Shown here piece by piece: positions 15,874-24,028 of a stretch of DNA of 64,000 nt. The position numbers and the translations under genes were made by a program. Below the pieces are notes generated by a model. It was not told the DNA's origin and searched no databases. It saw only the letters and a list, made by a program, of their open reading frames with translations. The stretch's first letter is position 1. Each line of letters starts with the position of its first letter. The DNA is from Haloarcula amylovorans (lineage in GTDB: Archaea; Halobacteriota; Halobacteria; Halobacteriales; Haloarculaceae): NCBI RefSeq assembly GCF_004681185.1, contig NZ_SRIF01000010.1, positions 62,001 through 126,000 of the forward strand, in the 5' to 3' direction.

Positions 15874-16833
15874 TTAGTTCTCAATAGCTTCGATAAGATC
15901 AGCCGCCGTACTCGAAATCCGATCCAACCGGTCTCGAACCGTCGCCGGCGCATCCTCGTCCCACGCCGCCAGATAAAACGCCGAGTTGCCCGGGTCCAAG
16001 CCAAAGTGCCGACTGACGATGTAGGCCACCGCTTCAGCCTCGACCTCCAAGCGGGATTTCTTCTCGCCCGGCTCGCGCTCGAAGTGCATGGTTGCGTGGG
16101 CAAACTCGTGAATCAACGTACTCGCAAGATCCGCCTGGTTTTCGCGGTCGACCACCTCCACGACCGGATTCGTCGTCGTCGGACTCCGCCGTTCACACAC
16201 CCCGCGTGCCGACCCGTGCTTCCACTCGTCGGGAGCAACGATAGTCGCATCAACGCCGATGGCGTCGGTCGCGGACAACAAATTCTCGACGAGACCGTCC
16301 GCATCACCATACGCTTCGGTTTCGAGGTCAGGCAACGGCTCCCCATCAGTCTGAGAGATATCGAACACCGAGGTCGGCCGGAATCCAACCAGCCCTCGGG
16401 ACCACTCGTCGGGCTCGGTTTCGTCGTACTCACACTCCGTATTCACGTGATAGGACGGCGAGTTCCCGCACTCGGGACATTTGTTCGTGATGATGGGTGC
16501 CCAGATCCAGATCGCGTCCTCGCCTTGCTGGACGTGGCGGTCGAACTCCGTTTGCCACGTGTTGTACCCGGCGACCTTAGTCGCGTTAGGACACTGCAAC
16601 TGGATGAGCAGCGTGTTCCGGGCCGAGTAGTCGTGGAACTTGCTCTGGACCTCAAGCCACTGCTGGAACTGCTCGCTGGCCTGGGCCTCGTCAGTTAGTT
16701 CGGCGAGGTCCTCGACCCACGCATCGAGCTGGTCACGCATGTCGTCGGCTCGCGTGTCCGAGTCGTCGAAGGAGTGCGTAGTTTGCTGGTGAGACGTCTC
16801 TGCGTCGGGAAGGTCGGTTTGGATTGTCGCCAT
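15874..16833 (-). CDS. ArdC-like antirestriction protein with metallopeptidase domain
   Basis: 319 residues. Residues ~35-130 match the ArdC N-terminal ssDNA-binding domain (FQQWLEVQSKFHDYSARNTLLI, then VAGYNTWQTEFDRHVQQGE). An inserted zinc-binding stretch (CPECGNSP) follows. The C-terminal part is a zincin-like peptidase domain: LIHEFAHATMHFE supplies HExxH-type ligands (HEFAH) and EVEAEAVAYIVSRHFGL the downstream Glu. ArdC proteins protect incoming plasmid DNA from restriction and are typical of conjugative plasmids. Hairpin element I is 31 bases upstream. The ISH8-like element lies 34 bases after its stop. Confidence 0.88.
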   Translation of the reverse strand: MATIQTDLPDAETSHQQTTHSFDDSDTRADDMRDQLDAWVEDLAELTDEAQASEQFQQWLEVQSKFHDYSARNTLLIQLQCPNATKVAGYNTWQTEFDRHVQQGEDAIWIWAPIITNKCPECGNSPSYHVNTECEYDETEPDEWSRGLVGFRPTSVFDISQTDGEPLPDLETEAYGDADGLVENLLSATDAIGVDATIVAPDEWKHGSARGVCERRSPTTTNPVVEVVDRENQADLASTLIHEFAHATMHFEREPGEKKSRLEVEAEAVAYIVSRHFGLDPGNSAFYLAAWDEDAPATVRDRLDRISSTAADLIEAIEN

Positions 16834-16864
16834 TGGATTCTGTCGGGACGCACTCTCGGGTACG

Positions 16865-16896
16865 CCCCCGCACCTCCTCCGGGGGGTCAGAAAATC
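16865..16896 (-). promoter_or_regulatory. Leader hairpin element I
   Basis: Minus strand: GATTTTCTGA, then CCCCC/GGGGG around CGGAGGAGGTGC. The box begins 12 bases after the stop of the upstream 87-residue gene. The ATG of the ArdC-like gene is 31 bases past the stem. Confidence 0.65.
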
Positions 16897-16908
16897 GCCG
16901 GCTGGGAG

Positions 16909-17172
16909 CTACTCGTCGTTTCGGGACTTCGCGGCCGCCCAGCCCACGTGGAAGTACGCGAGCGCTTGATTCGACTCGAACACCTCTCCCGACGGCGAAT
17001 GAGCGAGTAGTTGCTCCGCTGGGATCACGTCGACCACTCCCTCGGCACGGAGGTCCTCGACGATATCATGTGCGAGCGACTCGTCGATACAGAGTGAATC
17101 CGTTCCCGTGTCGCAGTCGGTAGCTAGCTGGCGGCGCTCGAATCGTTCGTAGTCTGGGATAGTTTCGTCCAT
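16909..17172 (-). CDS. Small plasmid-module protein, function unknown
   Basis: 87 residues (MDETIPDYERFERRQLATDC start), mixed helical, acidic, with two Cys (DCDTGTDSLC). There is no motif I recognise. It lies between the PCNA and ArdC-like genes, with hairpin element J 16 bases before its ATG and element I 12 bases after its stop. Confidence 0.65.
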   Translation of the reverse strand: MDETIPDYERFERRQLATDCDTGTDSLCIDESLAHDIVEDLRAEGVVDVIPAEQLLAHSPSGEVFESNQALAYFHVGWAAAKSRNDE

Positions 17173-17188
17173 AATGTCTCGAGAGGTC

Positions 17189-17220
17189 GCCCCCTCACTT
17201 CGGCAGGGAGGCAGAAAACT
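17189..17220 (-). promoter_or_regulatory. Leader hairpin element J
   Basis: Minus strand: AGTTTTCTGC, then GCCTCC/GGGGGC (one G-T pair) around a loop with CCGAAGTGA. The most divergent copy; the ATG at 17172 is 16 bases further. Confidence 0.55.
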
Positions 17221-17306
17221 GACTAACCAACAGTCAGTGAGTCATCCACCGAAGTGTTGGTTAGCGATACACCACTGTGTCCGGAGCTTTTCGCCCGAGA
17301 GCGCAG

Positions 17307-18176
17307 TCAGGTCGGCAGTTTCGGTGCGACCAGGAACTGGCAAATTCCCTCGGCGTCGGGGAATGGTGCGCTAATTCGCACGGGATTGTGCTGACCCACT
17401 TCCAGTTTGCGAGGGGACTCACCCGGCAGGGCACGGTCGATGGTGCGAAGCCGGCTCGTCTCGAACCGCGCCAGTGCGTCGGCAGGCTCGAACGCGACCA
17501 GTTCCTGGGATTCACGACGGTACACCATGCTATCGATGTCGCCGTCGGCGCAGAATCGAAGTTCCCCATCATCAGCGTCGACGTCGATTTCGACCCGTTC
17601 CGAGAGAACACTCGCGGCAGACAGCGCGAACGAAAGGTCTGACCGCGAGATGTGACACGTTGCCGGCGACTCGATTTCGGGGAGACTCGGCGGGGTTCTG
17701 ATGGACTCGGTCGGGATAAGTTCGGTCGTCCGGGTGATTCCGTCGACATCGATTTCGAGTTCACTCACACTGGCGTTCAGCGTGAGTCGCCCAACGTCGT
17801 CTGCACTACCGACTGACAGCGCATCAGCGACGTGCTGAACGTTCACGCCGAGGACGCCCTCTGTGACGTCGAAACTGTCGAACGACGCTGCATCCACTCG
17901 CAGCTCGAGCATCGAAACACATTCGGCGTCGATGGCCCGCATTGCAAGCCCATCCGCCGAGACAGCTATCCGACATTGCTCGACGAGGCTGGCGGCCACC
18001 TCGAAGATAGGTTTGAGGACTGCAACGTCTGCTGCAAGGTCGAACTGCGTCGAGACTGACCCAGTAAAAGGCACAGACGCGTCGTCTAGCTCGGTATCTG
18101 TGCCTCCGTCGGGCGTATCGGGCGTCTCGGTTGCTGGCTCCTGTTCGTCGGCTGGCTGCTGCTGATCGGTACTCAT
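17307..18176 (-). CDS. pcn: DNA polymerase sliding clamp, plasmid PCNA
   Basis: 289 residues from ATG 18176. After a ~40-residue acidic Thr/Asp/Glu-rich extension (QQPADEQEPATETPDTPDGG) comes a PCNA fold: KPIFEVAASLVEQCRIAVSA, MRAIDAECVSMLELRV, the interdomain region, and a second domain ending in CQFLVAPKL, which matches the C-terminal tail of archaeal clamps. PCNA encircles DNA and tethers polymerase, ligase and other factors. A chromosomal copy is normally ~247 residues, so this is an extra clamp carried by the replicon, probably working with the Orc initiator at 20-21 kb. Hairpin element K is 6 bases before the start. Confidence 0.88.
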   Translation of the reverse strand: MSTDQQQPADEQEPATETPDTPDGGTDTELDDASVPFTGSVSTQFDLAADVAVLKPIFEVAASLVEQCRIAVSADGLAMRAIDAECVSMLELRVDAASFDSFDVTEGVLGVNVQHVADALSVGSADDVGRLTLNASVSELEIDVDGITRTTELIPTESIRTPPSLPEIESPATCHISRSDLSFALSAASVLSERVEIDVDADDGELRFCADGDIDSMVYRRESQELVAFEPADALARFETSRLRTIDRALPGESPRKLEVGQHNPVRISAPFPDAEGICQFLVAPKLPT

Positions 18177-18182
18177 TGTGGA

Positions 18183-18212
18183 TTCCCTCGCCCATCGGGG
18201 AAGCACAAAATC
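18183..18212 (-). promoter_or_regulatory. Leader hairpin element K
   Basis: Minus strand: GATTTTGTGC, then TTCCC/GGGAA around CGATGGGCGA. GAGGGA in the 3' arm is the likely ribosome-binding site of the PCNA gene. The box begins 35 bases after the preceding stop. Confidence 0.7.
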
Positions 18213-18247
18213 GACACGCGCAGAGCGATGCGAACCGACGCTCTCGA

Positions 18248-19285
18248 TCAGGGCACAACCGTCGCAATGCGGTCGGTGCGATACTCAACGGTCCACGTCC
18301 CATACGATTGTGTAAGTCGATAGGTCCGCACCGTCGCGACGTCTTCAAGAGCGCCAGCGGATGTCTCCCAGTGGAACTCATAGCCAGCGATGATGTCCCC
18401 GTCCTGTAGATACCCGACCGGATGCTCGGGCCCATCCCACTCGGCGACGATCGTCTCACCACCACGGGGCGGCTGGATACCTCGTCCGACGCTGCCCTGG
18501 ATGCTCGATGGGTCGGTCGTCAATGACGCCAACTGTGCGAGGTCCCCGGCGCTGATCGCCCACTGCTCGTCGGCCTCGTCGTCGACGAAGACGTGCTGTG
18601 TCTCGCCGCGGGAGCGCTTGTACTCGACACCAGTGATCTGGCCGCCCAGCGAATCTTCAATGAGCCCGATAAACTGATGGACGCCGTCGAGGACTGTCTG
18701 GTTCTGTTCTTCAATCGCTACCGTACTGCTGTCAGTCTCGACCTTGGTCGTGAGCCGTCCTTCGCTAGGTCGGTCGACTGGCGCACAGCTACACAGCAGC
18801 GTGCCTTCGGGGCCAGTCAAGACCCACGGCTGGCGACCACAGGGAATGAGCGAATACTTCGAGGCAGAGTACCGGCCACCGCCAGTGAGCACGCGTAGTG
18901 CTTTCTCGACTGCGCTGCCATCGAAGCCATAGCCATACTGAGCCCCGAGTCCGTCGACGAACGTTACGTCTGTTTCGACACTGCTGAATTCGCCGTAGGT
19001 GTTCGGAATCGAATGCACTTCCTCGGTGCCGTACTGTCCAACGTGGGCTCCGACATCGCCATCGACGACCCAGCGAGTTTGTTGCTGGTGTGCTCGACCA
19101 CCAGAGGTATGGATACTCGAGTATGGCCGACGAGTCGTGAGGCCCCAGTCGCTGTCGGGCTCACTCCACGCGACGCCCTGACGATCAGGTGCGGACGTGA
19201 TGGTCGCACAGCGAGCAACGCTTTCGGCGCTCGGTGTGAGGTCGGTACTATCGCTACTGAACGCACTGAGTGGTGAGTCTGTCAT
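18248..19285 (-). CDS. Large unknown protein heading the plasmid module
   Basis: 345 residues from ATG 19285 (MTDSPLSAFSSDSTDLTPSA). Beta-rich in its second half (GGQITGVEYKRSRGETQHVFV, GDIIAGYEFHWETS, VRTYRLTQSYGTWTVEYRTD), with two Cys in LLCSCAPV. There is no signal peptide, membrane segment or motif I recognise. It is the first gene of the minus-strand series and starts ~150 bases from the origin repeats, a position often held by replication or maintenance genes. Hairpin element L is 7 bases before the ATG. Confidence 0.65.
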   Translation of the reverse strand: MTDSPLSAFSSDSTDLTPSAESVARCATITSAPDRQGVAWSEPDSDWGLTTRRPYSSIHTSGGRAHQQQTRWVVDGDVGAHVGQYGTEEVHSIPNTYGEFSSVETDVTFVDGLGAQYGYGFDGSAVEKALRVLTGGGRYSASKYSLIPCGRQPWVLTGPEGTLLCSCAPVDRPSEGRLTTKVETDSSTVAIEEQNQTVLDGVHQFIGLIEDSLGGQITGVEYKRSRGETQHVFVDDEADEQWAISAGDLAQLASLTTDPSSIQGSVGRGIQPPRGGETIVAEWDGPEHPVGYLQDGDIIAGYEFHWETSAGALEDVATVRTYRLTQSYGTWTVEYRTDRIATVVP

Positions 19286-19292
19286 CGGGATT

Positions 19293-19322
19293 CCTCCCCA
19301 CCCGCTGAGAGGGCACAAAATC
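19293..19322 (-). promoter_or_regulatory. Leader hairpin element L
   Basis: Minus strand: GATTTTGTGC, C, then CCTC/GAGG around TCAGCGGGTGGG. GGGGAGG lies 7 bases before the ATG at 19285. First copy of the series, nearest the origin. Confidence 0.7.
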
Positions 19323-19435
19323 TCATCAAGAGACGAGATCTAACATCCACTGAGCGATTGTGGCAGACTCTCCATAGTGCTTCATCTTGGAGCTATAGCT
19401 GCTCGTCACGAAAAGGAACAGTGAAGCAACACACC

Positions 19436-19910
19436 GGTGTTTCCGGAGGTTCCGTAGCCCACCCCAATGTTTCCGGAGGTTCCAGAAGCCACCCCATTGC
19501 TTCCGGAGGTTCCAAAGGCAGGGCGCTGTTTCCGGAGGGGGTGAGAAATTAGTCGAAAAATCACAAGACAGTGGTCGAGTTAAGGGGGAAGTTACACACA
19601 CTCCCCATTGTTTCCGCAGGTAGAGATGGAAGGATTGGCCGTGTCGTTTCTCAACCTAGATATTCCACTGCTAGTGCTCCTTCTTGTTTGCAGTACGGTT
19701 TTGGTTTTTCTCACTATAATATAAAGTTTTCTCTAGTGAGCTAGAGGTATAGAATTCGTCGGACACTCTTGACCCGAACCTGCGGAAACAATGGAGGGTG
19801 TGTGTCTCACCTAGCCAAATCTCTATGCCATCTTGCGGTTTTCACGTTTTCTGACGATCACCCGCGGAAACAGTGGTGCCCGTGCGGAACCTCCGGAAAC
19901 GGTGGTGTCT
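19436..19910. other. Replication origin with inverted iteron arrays
   Basis: Left array, plus orientation: (G)TTTCCGGAGGTTCC-type sites at about 19439, 19469, 19499, 19529 and 19610. The first four are ~30 bases apart and several are preceded by CACCCCA. Right array, opposite orientation: CCTGCGGAAACA near 19780, CGCGGAAACAG near 19863 and GGAACCTCCGGAAAC near 19888. Between them, 19680-19760 is AT-rich (TATAATATAAAG) and is the likely unwinding element. Archaeal Orc1/Cdc6 initiators bind such sites, and haloarchaeal origins usually lie beside the initiator gene, as here (orc ends at 20081). The site sequence differs from the chromosomal ORB consensus I know. Confidence 0.85.
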
Positions 19911-20080
19911 ATATCGCACCCTGGCGCGTTCAATATCTGAGATGAGCGCTTCCCTATCGCAAAATACCGCTATATTGAACCTCGGTTGCGAAGGCGGTGT
20001 CAAACCACATGAGCAGGCCGGCTGCCTTCCACATCACTATTTGAGCGAAACATGCTCCTCCTATCACTCAGTTCAATCCA

Positions 20081-21298
20081 CTACCTGACCAAGTGTTGAA
20101 CGCTCTTGTCAACTCCAATCGTATTGATAGTCTCATCGAGTGCTGCGAGTACCTCATTAGTTGGATGATTCAGCGAATGAATCTTGTACTGCCCTCCCGA
20201 GGAGTCGTGTTTCACCTGAGACTCGATAATATTTAACTCATCAAGTCGCCCGTAGTAGTCCCGTGCTCGACGTTCTGAAACGGGATCATGACCGACAATC
20301 TGTGCAAAATCACTATAGAGATCATAGAGAATGGATGATGTAACCTCGTCGTCCTCACGCTCTTCGAGAACTGCGAGGGCATACACGACGATCTTGATGT
20401 TTTCCGGGAGATCAGCTAAGACAGACATTGACCGTTCAATTTCGTATTCATCCATTGCTTCTTCGACGAGATCATCCGTGACGTAATCCTTTCCTCGCTC
20501 GCGAGCATAGTCACCAGCGATCCGAATCAAATCGAGAACCATCCGTGCATCACCACTGTTCTTTGACCCAAGGGCAGCCGCATAGGTGATCGCGGCGTTG
20601 GTGACGATATCATCGTAAAAGGCGATCTCAACACGCTGGCGGAGGACCTCTTCGAGCTGACCGGCATCATATGGCGGAAATTCGATGACGCGCTCACGAA
20701 GAGATGAGCGGACATCTGATGATAAATTCTCACCAAAGGCAGTATCGGTGCTAATCCCGATGAGGCCGAGTTTCGTCTCAGTGAGATCGCCATAGCTCGC
20801 TGCACGCGTAGCTTTGTAGAGGAATGTATCGATATTTGCCACGTGGTCAATTTCGTCAAGGACGATGAGAGCAGTACCCCCGATCTTATCTAGCTGATCA
20901 AAGAAAACAGAATAGACCTTACTTTCGGGATGCCCTGTTGAGGGAAGGTAATCCTCAGAATTTGGAATCAACTGATTTGCGAGTTCAATCGTTAGTTGGT
21001 ACGACGTATTCACCCCTTCACAGTTGATATGAAGGACTGCAAGCTCTGTTTGGAGCTTCTCTGATGCTTCAAGTTGATTGAGTACCCAGTGAGTAACAGC
21101 AGTCTTCCCGACGCCGTTCTGCCCGTAGAGGAAGATATTATCTGGACTTTCCCCTTTGTAGACGGGCAGGAGGGCATTCATGTACTCTTCTTTCTTTTCG
21201 TCACGCCCAACAATTTCTGAGGGTATGTATTCATCGGCGAGAGCGTCGCGCTTAGCGAAAATCGCGCTCTCGGATAAATCATCGAAGGCTGAAGTCAT
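20081..21298 (-). CDS. orc: Orc1/Cdc6 replication initiator
   Basis: 405 residues from ATG 21298. The open frame extends 49 codons upstream but that part is the promoter iteron array (it reads VRNLRKRW repeatedly), so the inner ATG is right. AAA+ ATPase: Walker A at 59-67 (YGQNGVGKT), Walker B DEID at 148-151, sensor-1 region GLIGISTDTAF. The C-terminal ~90 residues form a winged helix (FAQIVGHDPVSERRARDYYGRLDEL). It binds origin repeats and recruits the MCM helicase. The origin lies just downstream, and four similar sites lie in its promoter, which suggests autoregulation. Confidence 0.93.
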   Translation of the reverse strand: MTSAFDDLSESAIFAKRDALADEYIPSEIVGRDEKKEEYMNALLPVYKGESPDNIFLYGQNGVGKTAVTHWVLNQLEASEKLQTELAVLHINCEGVNTSYQLTIELANQLIPNSEDYLPSTGHPESKVYSVFFDQLDKIGGTALIVLDEIDHVANIDTFLYKATRAASYGDLTETKLGLIGISTDTAFGENLSSDVRSSLRERVIEFPPYDAGQLEEVLRQRVEIAFYDDIVTNAAITYAAALGSKNSGDARMVLDLIRIAGDYARERGKDYVTDDLVEEAMDEYEIERSMSVLADLPENIKIVVYALAVLEEREDDEVTSSILYDLYSDFAQIVGHDPVSERRARDYYGRLDELNIIESQVKHDSSGGQYKIHSLNHPTNEVLAALDETINTIGVDKSVQHLVR

Positions 21299-21355
21299 AA
21301 CGAGGCTTATCGTTAGTATGCCCCACTTGCGCACACCACAAAAAACCTGCGACCA

Positions 21356-21467
21356 GTATTTCCGCAGGTTCCGTAGGAGGGGGGTTAGTTTCCGTAGGCT
21401 AACCGCATAGCTATGACACCACCGTTTCCGTAGGTTCCGTACCACACCCCGTATTTCCGGAGGTTCT
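21356..21467. promoter_or_regulatory. Four initiator-type sites in the orc promoter
   Basis: TTTCCGCAGGTTCCGTAGG near 21359, TTTCCGTAGG near 21389, TTTCCGTAGGTTCC near 21425 and TTTCCGGAGGTTC near 21455. Spacing is 30-36 bases and all have the same orientation as the left origin array. They lie 60-170 bases before the orc start and probably bind Orc for autoregulation or as part of the origin. Confidence 0.75.
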
Positions 21468-21593
21468 CCCGCTTACTAGCATCAATGGCTTCAGAGAACG
21501 GTTGGAAGGGAGGGATTCAGCATAGGCCGATTCAAGACATTCTTCGACAATACCCTTATGTATGACTGGAACGAAGTAATGACTAGAGAAAGT

Positions 21594-21902
21594 ATGAGTA
21601 AAACAGAGTCTGAAAAGGTAGTCTCTGTCTCATCGCGCGGGCAAGCGACTATTCCCAAGGAGTTCCGAGAAGAGCTGGATATCGACACACCCGGTCGTGT
21701 GAAGTTCGTTCGCACCGAGGAGGGCGAAATTGTTGTCCGTCCCATCCACTCGGTCACAGACCTACGTGGGGTCTTGGAAGGGAAAACCGACGAACAGGGC
21801 CGTTCGGCAGTCGAACGGCTGCGAGAGGAACGGAAACAGGACAAGGCCAGTGAAGAGGAGTTGCGGCAGCGCTATGCCAGTGATGACGAGGCCGACGCAT
21901 GA
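21594..21902 (+). CDS. AbrB/SpoVT-family antitoxin
   Basis: 102 residues from ATG 21594. The N-terminal swapped-hairpin AbrB domain is clear (VVSVSSRGQATIPKEFREELDI, VKFVRTEEGEIVVRPI). The helical C-terminus (RSAVERLREERKQDKASEEEL) is the part expected to bind the toxin. It overlaps the PIN-domain gene by 4 bases (ATGA), the normal order of vapB-vapC pairs. The AbrB domain probably binds the operon promoter. Role as an addiction system for the replicon is inferred. Confidence 0.9.
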   Translation: MSKTESEKVVSVSSRGQATIPKEFREELDIDTPGRVKFVRTEEGEIVVRPIHSVTDLRGVLEGKTDEQGRSAVERLREERKQDKASEEELRQRYASDDEADA

Positions 21903-22327
21903 CAGATGAGGCTACCATTCCTGAGACGATCGTCTTCGACGCCGAACCACTTGTCGCCTATTTTTGCAACGAACCCGGAAGTGACACTGTCGAGATGTAT
22001 ATTGACGCAGTCGAAGGTGCAGCCGATGGGTATATTTCCGCGATTAACCTCGCCGAGGTTCACTACATTGTGCGTGCAATCGACGGTGAGGAACGCGCTG
22101 ACGCTGTCGTCGATGTCCTTGAGGAGAGCGGTATCCGTCGGGTTGACACCGAACAGACGTGGCCCGCGGCGGCCGACTTCAAATTCCGCTACTCGCCAGC
22201 ACTCGGTGATGCCTTTGCACTCGGAACCGCAGCGCATGTGGAGGGGATGCTTCTTGTCGGTGCCGACGACGATTACGACGACGTTGCTGAGGTTCCAATC
22301 ACTCGCTTCCGTAACGAACCAGCGTAG
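21899..22327 (+). CDS. vapC: PIN-domain toxin (VapC)
   Basis: 142 residues. The acidic PIN residues are present: Asp14 (VFDAEPL), Glu53 (NLAEVHY), Asp104 (LGDAFALGTA) and Asp123-125 (VGADDDYDD). VapC toxins are Mg-dependent ribonucleases that cleave tRNA or rRNA. The gene overlaps its AbrB-type antitoxin by 4 bases. The pair lies between the orc gene and the partition genes, as expected of a plasmid-stabilising module. Confidence 0.9.
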   Translation: MTDEATIPETIVFDAEPLVAYFCNEPGSDTVEMYIDAVEGAADGYISAINLAEVHYIVRAIDGEERADAVVDVLEESGIRRVDTEQTWPAAADFKFRYSPALGDAFALGTAAHVEGMLLVGADDDYDDVAEVPITRFRNEPA

Positions 22328-22850
22328 CGCACGCTATCGGCGTTCTGAGCACTTGTTTTCCTAATAATCTCGTTAAGAGATCTAGTGGTCTGTTACGCCG
22401 GCTCGACTGGTCCAACGTATTGACTCTTGATCTGTTCGCCTTCTTGTTACTGGTGGTAGGCGCCGCGATCGTCGATGGGTTTTGTTGTTAGCGTACCTTC
22501 TCGATGGGATGTCGGCCTTCTCACGCGCTATTTCGAGCGTCTCATCCTATACCTCTCCGTCGTCCTATTCGTCCGGGTCTAAAGGATCATCTTCGGAATC
22601 TTGTTCGGGTTAAGACTCGTCACCAAGGCCTCGACAGATTAGATTCTAACGAGCTGCAAGATCCGGACTTCGGTGGTGGGGACTCTCTTTTTGAGTACGG
22701 TTCAGACATCGACAGCAGATGTGTCCTCGATAGCACAGCGGAGAATATAGCGAAAAAGGTTACTTTGAACACGGCGGTTAGGGACTCGACACCTCTTGAA
22801 GTGTAGGCACATCACTGTCTCCGCTGTAAATCCCGAAGAGAGTACCTGTG
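22328..22850. other. Region of decayed sequence, no intact gene
   Basis: On the minus strand around 22480-22620 one frame reads PEQDSEDDPLDPDE, stop, DDGEV, stop, DETLEIAREKADIPSRRY, which has haloarchaeal composition but several stops, so a dead gene is likely. The family is not recognised. The rest shows nothing clear. Confidence 0.35.
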
Positions 22851-23246
22851 CTACCGCAAACTGAGATTTTCGACTGTCTTAGTGAACTCGTCTCCCGACA
22901 TGTTCTCAACGGCACTGATGCCCTCAGAGATAATCACAGGGTAGTAGTGCCGTTCCTTCTTGACTTGCCAGTCGCACTCGTACTGCATCCGGTCGAACTC
23001 CTTGTCGACTGGCTGCATCAATTCGTCGGGAAGATGAATGAGTTTACTATCCCAAGCTTGTTTATAGTTCTTAGCTGAATTATCTTGTTTAGTCTGTTTA
23101 TCTTGTTTAACCTCCTTGTCTCGATTAGCTTGTTTATCTTGTTTAACTTCTTTAGTCCGATCATCCGGTTTATCGGATTTATCGGATTCAAAGCGCTGTC
23201 CTAACCGTTCAGACATCTCGTCTTTCGCTTCGTCACGGTCTTTCAT
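22851..23246 (-). CDS. Small ParA partner with repeated KQDKQ stretch
   Basis: 131 residues. The first half is highly charged and repetitive (KEVKQDKQ occurs twice, then KQTKQDN), probably a disordered or coiled region. The second half is ordered (LIHLPDELMQPVDKEFDRMQ, HYYPVIISEGI). Its start overlaps the parA stop by 4 bases, so it is the likely centromere-binding partner, although it does not resemble classical ParB. The DNA coding for the repeats contains AAACAAGATAA three times and may itself be the centromere. Confidence 0.65.
   Translation of the reverse strand: MKDRDEAKDEMSERLGQRFESDKSDKPDDRTKEVKQDKQANRDKEVKQDKQTKQDNSAKNYKQAWDSKLIHLPDELMQPVDKEFDRMQYECDWQVKKERHYYPVIISEGISAVENMSGDEFTKTVENLSLR
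23087..23147 (-). repeat. AAACAAGATAA repeats inside the partner gene
   Basis: Minus strand: GTTAAACAAGATAAAC twice with a 36-base period, plus a third shorter copy. A variant, GTTTAACAAGATAAA, lies in the parA leader at 24050-24064 in the opposite orientation. Candidate partition sites. Confidence 0.5.
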
Positions 23247-24028
23247 CGCTGACCACGCTCCTGCTCGAAGTAGTCGGCGATGCGAAGCAGCTCATCAGTT
23301 TGGTCGCACTCCTCGTCGTGGCCGAAGATCGATACACCCGCGTTGAACGCGCGCTTGATAGCGGCCCGGTTCCGTATCTCGAAGACAGGAATATTCTCGG
23401 AAAACGTCTCGTCGAACCATTCCAGCATCTCTTTTTGCTCGCCGTCGAGCGGATAATCGACGTTGCTGACCACGAGCGCCTCTTCCTGGATGGCCGTCCC
23501 GAAGTTATCTTCGAGCGAATCGATTTGCTTGAACAGCAGTTCGACGGCCCGAATGCTCGTATCCTCTGCTTCAGCCGGTATGAGCACATTCTGACAGGCC
23601 AGTAGCGCGTTGTCAGTCAACAGTCCGAGCGACGGCGGGCAGTCTACAACCATGAAATCGTAGCCATCCAAGTCCTCCAATAACATCGATAGCCGTTCAC
23701 GTCCTCGCATTCCGCTCACAAGCTCTTGCTCCAGCGAGAACATGTCGATGTTTGCAGGTAACACATCAAATTCGTCGTGAGAGATAACCAGATCGTCGAC
23801 CTTGTGTTCGCTCGGCGATTTCAGCGCATCGTTCAGGTTCGGCGATGGTGCGGTGTATTCGTCGTCGAGGCCGACTCCACTAGTGAGGTATCCCTGTGGG
23901 TCTAAATCCACGAGAAGCGTTTCAGCGTCTCGTTCACTCATCGCCCCGGCGACGTTCAGCGCAATGGTGGATTTGCCAACCCCACCTTTCTGGTTTGATA
24001 CGGCCAACCGATACGGTTTCTTTGCCAT
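23243..24028 (-). CDS. parA: ParA-family partition ATPase
   Basis: 261 residues. Deviant Walker A motif KGGVGKST (14-21), Walker A' LLVDLDPQGYLTSG and Walker B DFMVVDCPPSLGLLT are all present, as in type Ia/Ib ParA/Soj proteins. It has no N-terminal HTH, so repression is likely done by the partner. It moves plasmid copies apart by ATP-dependent polymerising or patterning on the nucleoid. It overlaps its small partner by 4 bases. The leader carries repeats (TTTGCTAAA, GTTTAACAAGATAAA) that may be its operator. Confidence 0.92.
   Translation of the reverse strand: MAKKPYRLAVSNQKGGVGKSTIALNVAGAMSERDAETLLVDLDPQGYLTSGVGLDDEYTAPSPNLNDALKSPSEHKVDDLVISHDEFDVLPANIDMFSLEQELVSGMRGRERLSMLLEDLDGYDFMVVDCPPSLGLLTDNALLACQNVLIPAEAEDTSIRAVELLFKQIDSLEDNFGTAIQEEALVVSNVDYPLDGEQKEMLEWFDETFSENIPVFEIRNRAAIKRAFNAGVSIFGHDEECDQTDELLRIADYFEQERGQR

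Noticed and set aside
6889..19322. The twelve hairpins read as transcription terminators
   Set aside because: On the transcribed strand the T-run precedes the stem rather than following it, and most stems lie directly before start codons.
19436..19545. Regularly spaced short repeats resembling a CRISPR array
   Set aside because: The spacers are not unique, inverted copies lie on the other side of an AT-rich core, and the orc gene is adjacent; these are initiator sites.
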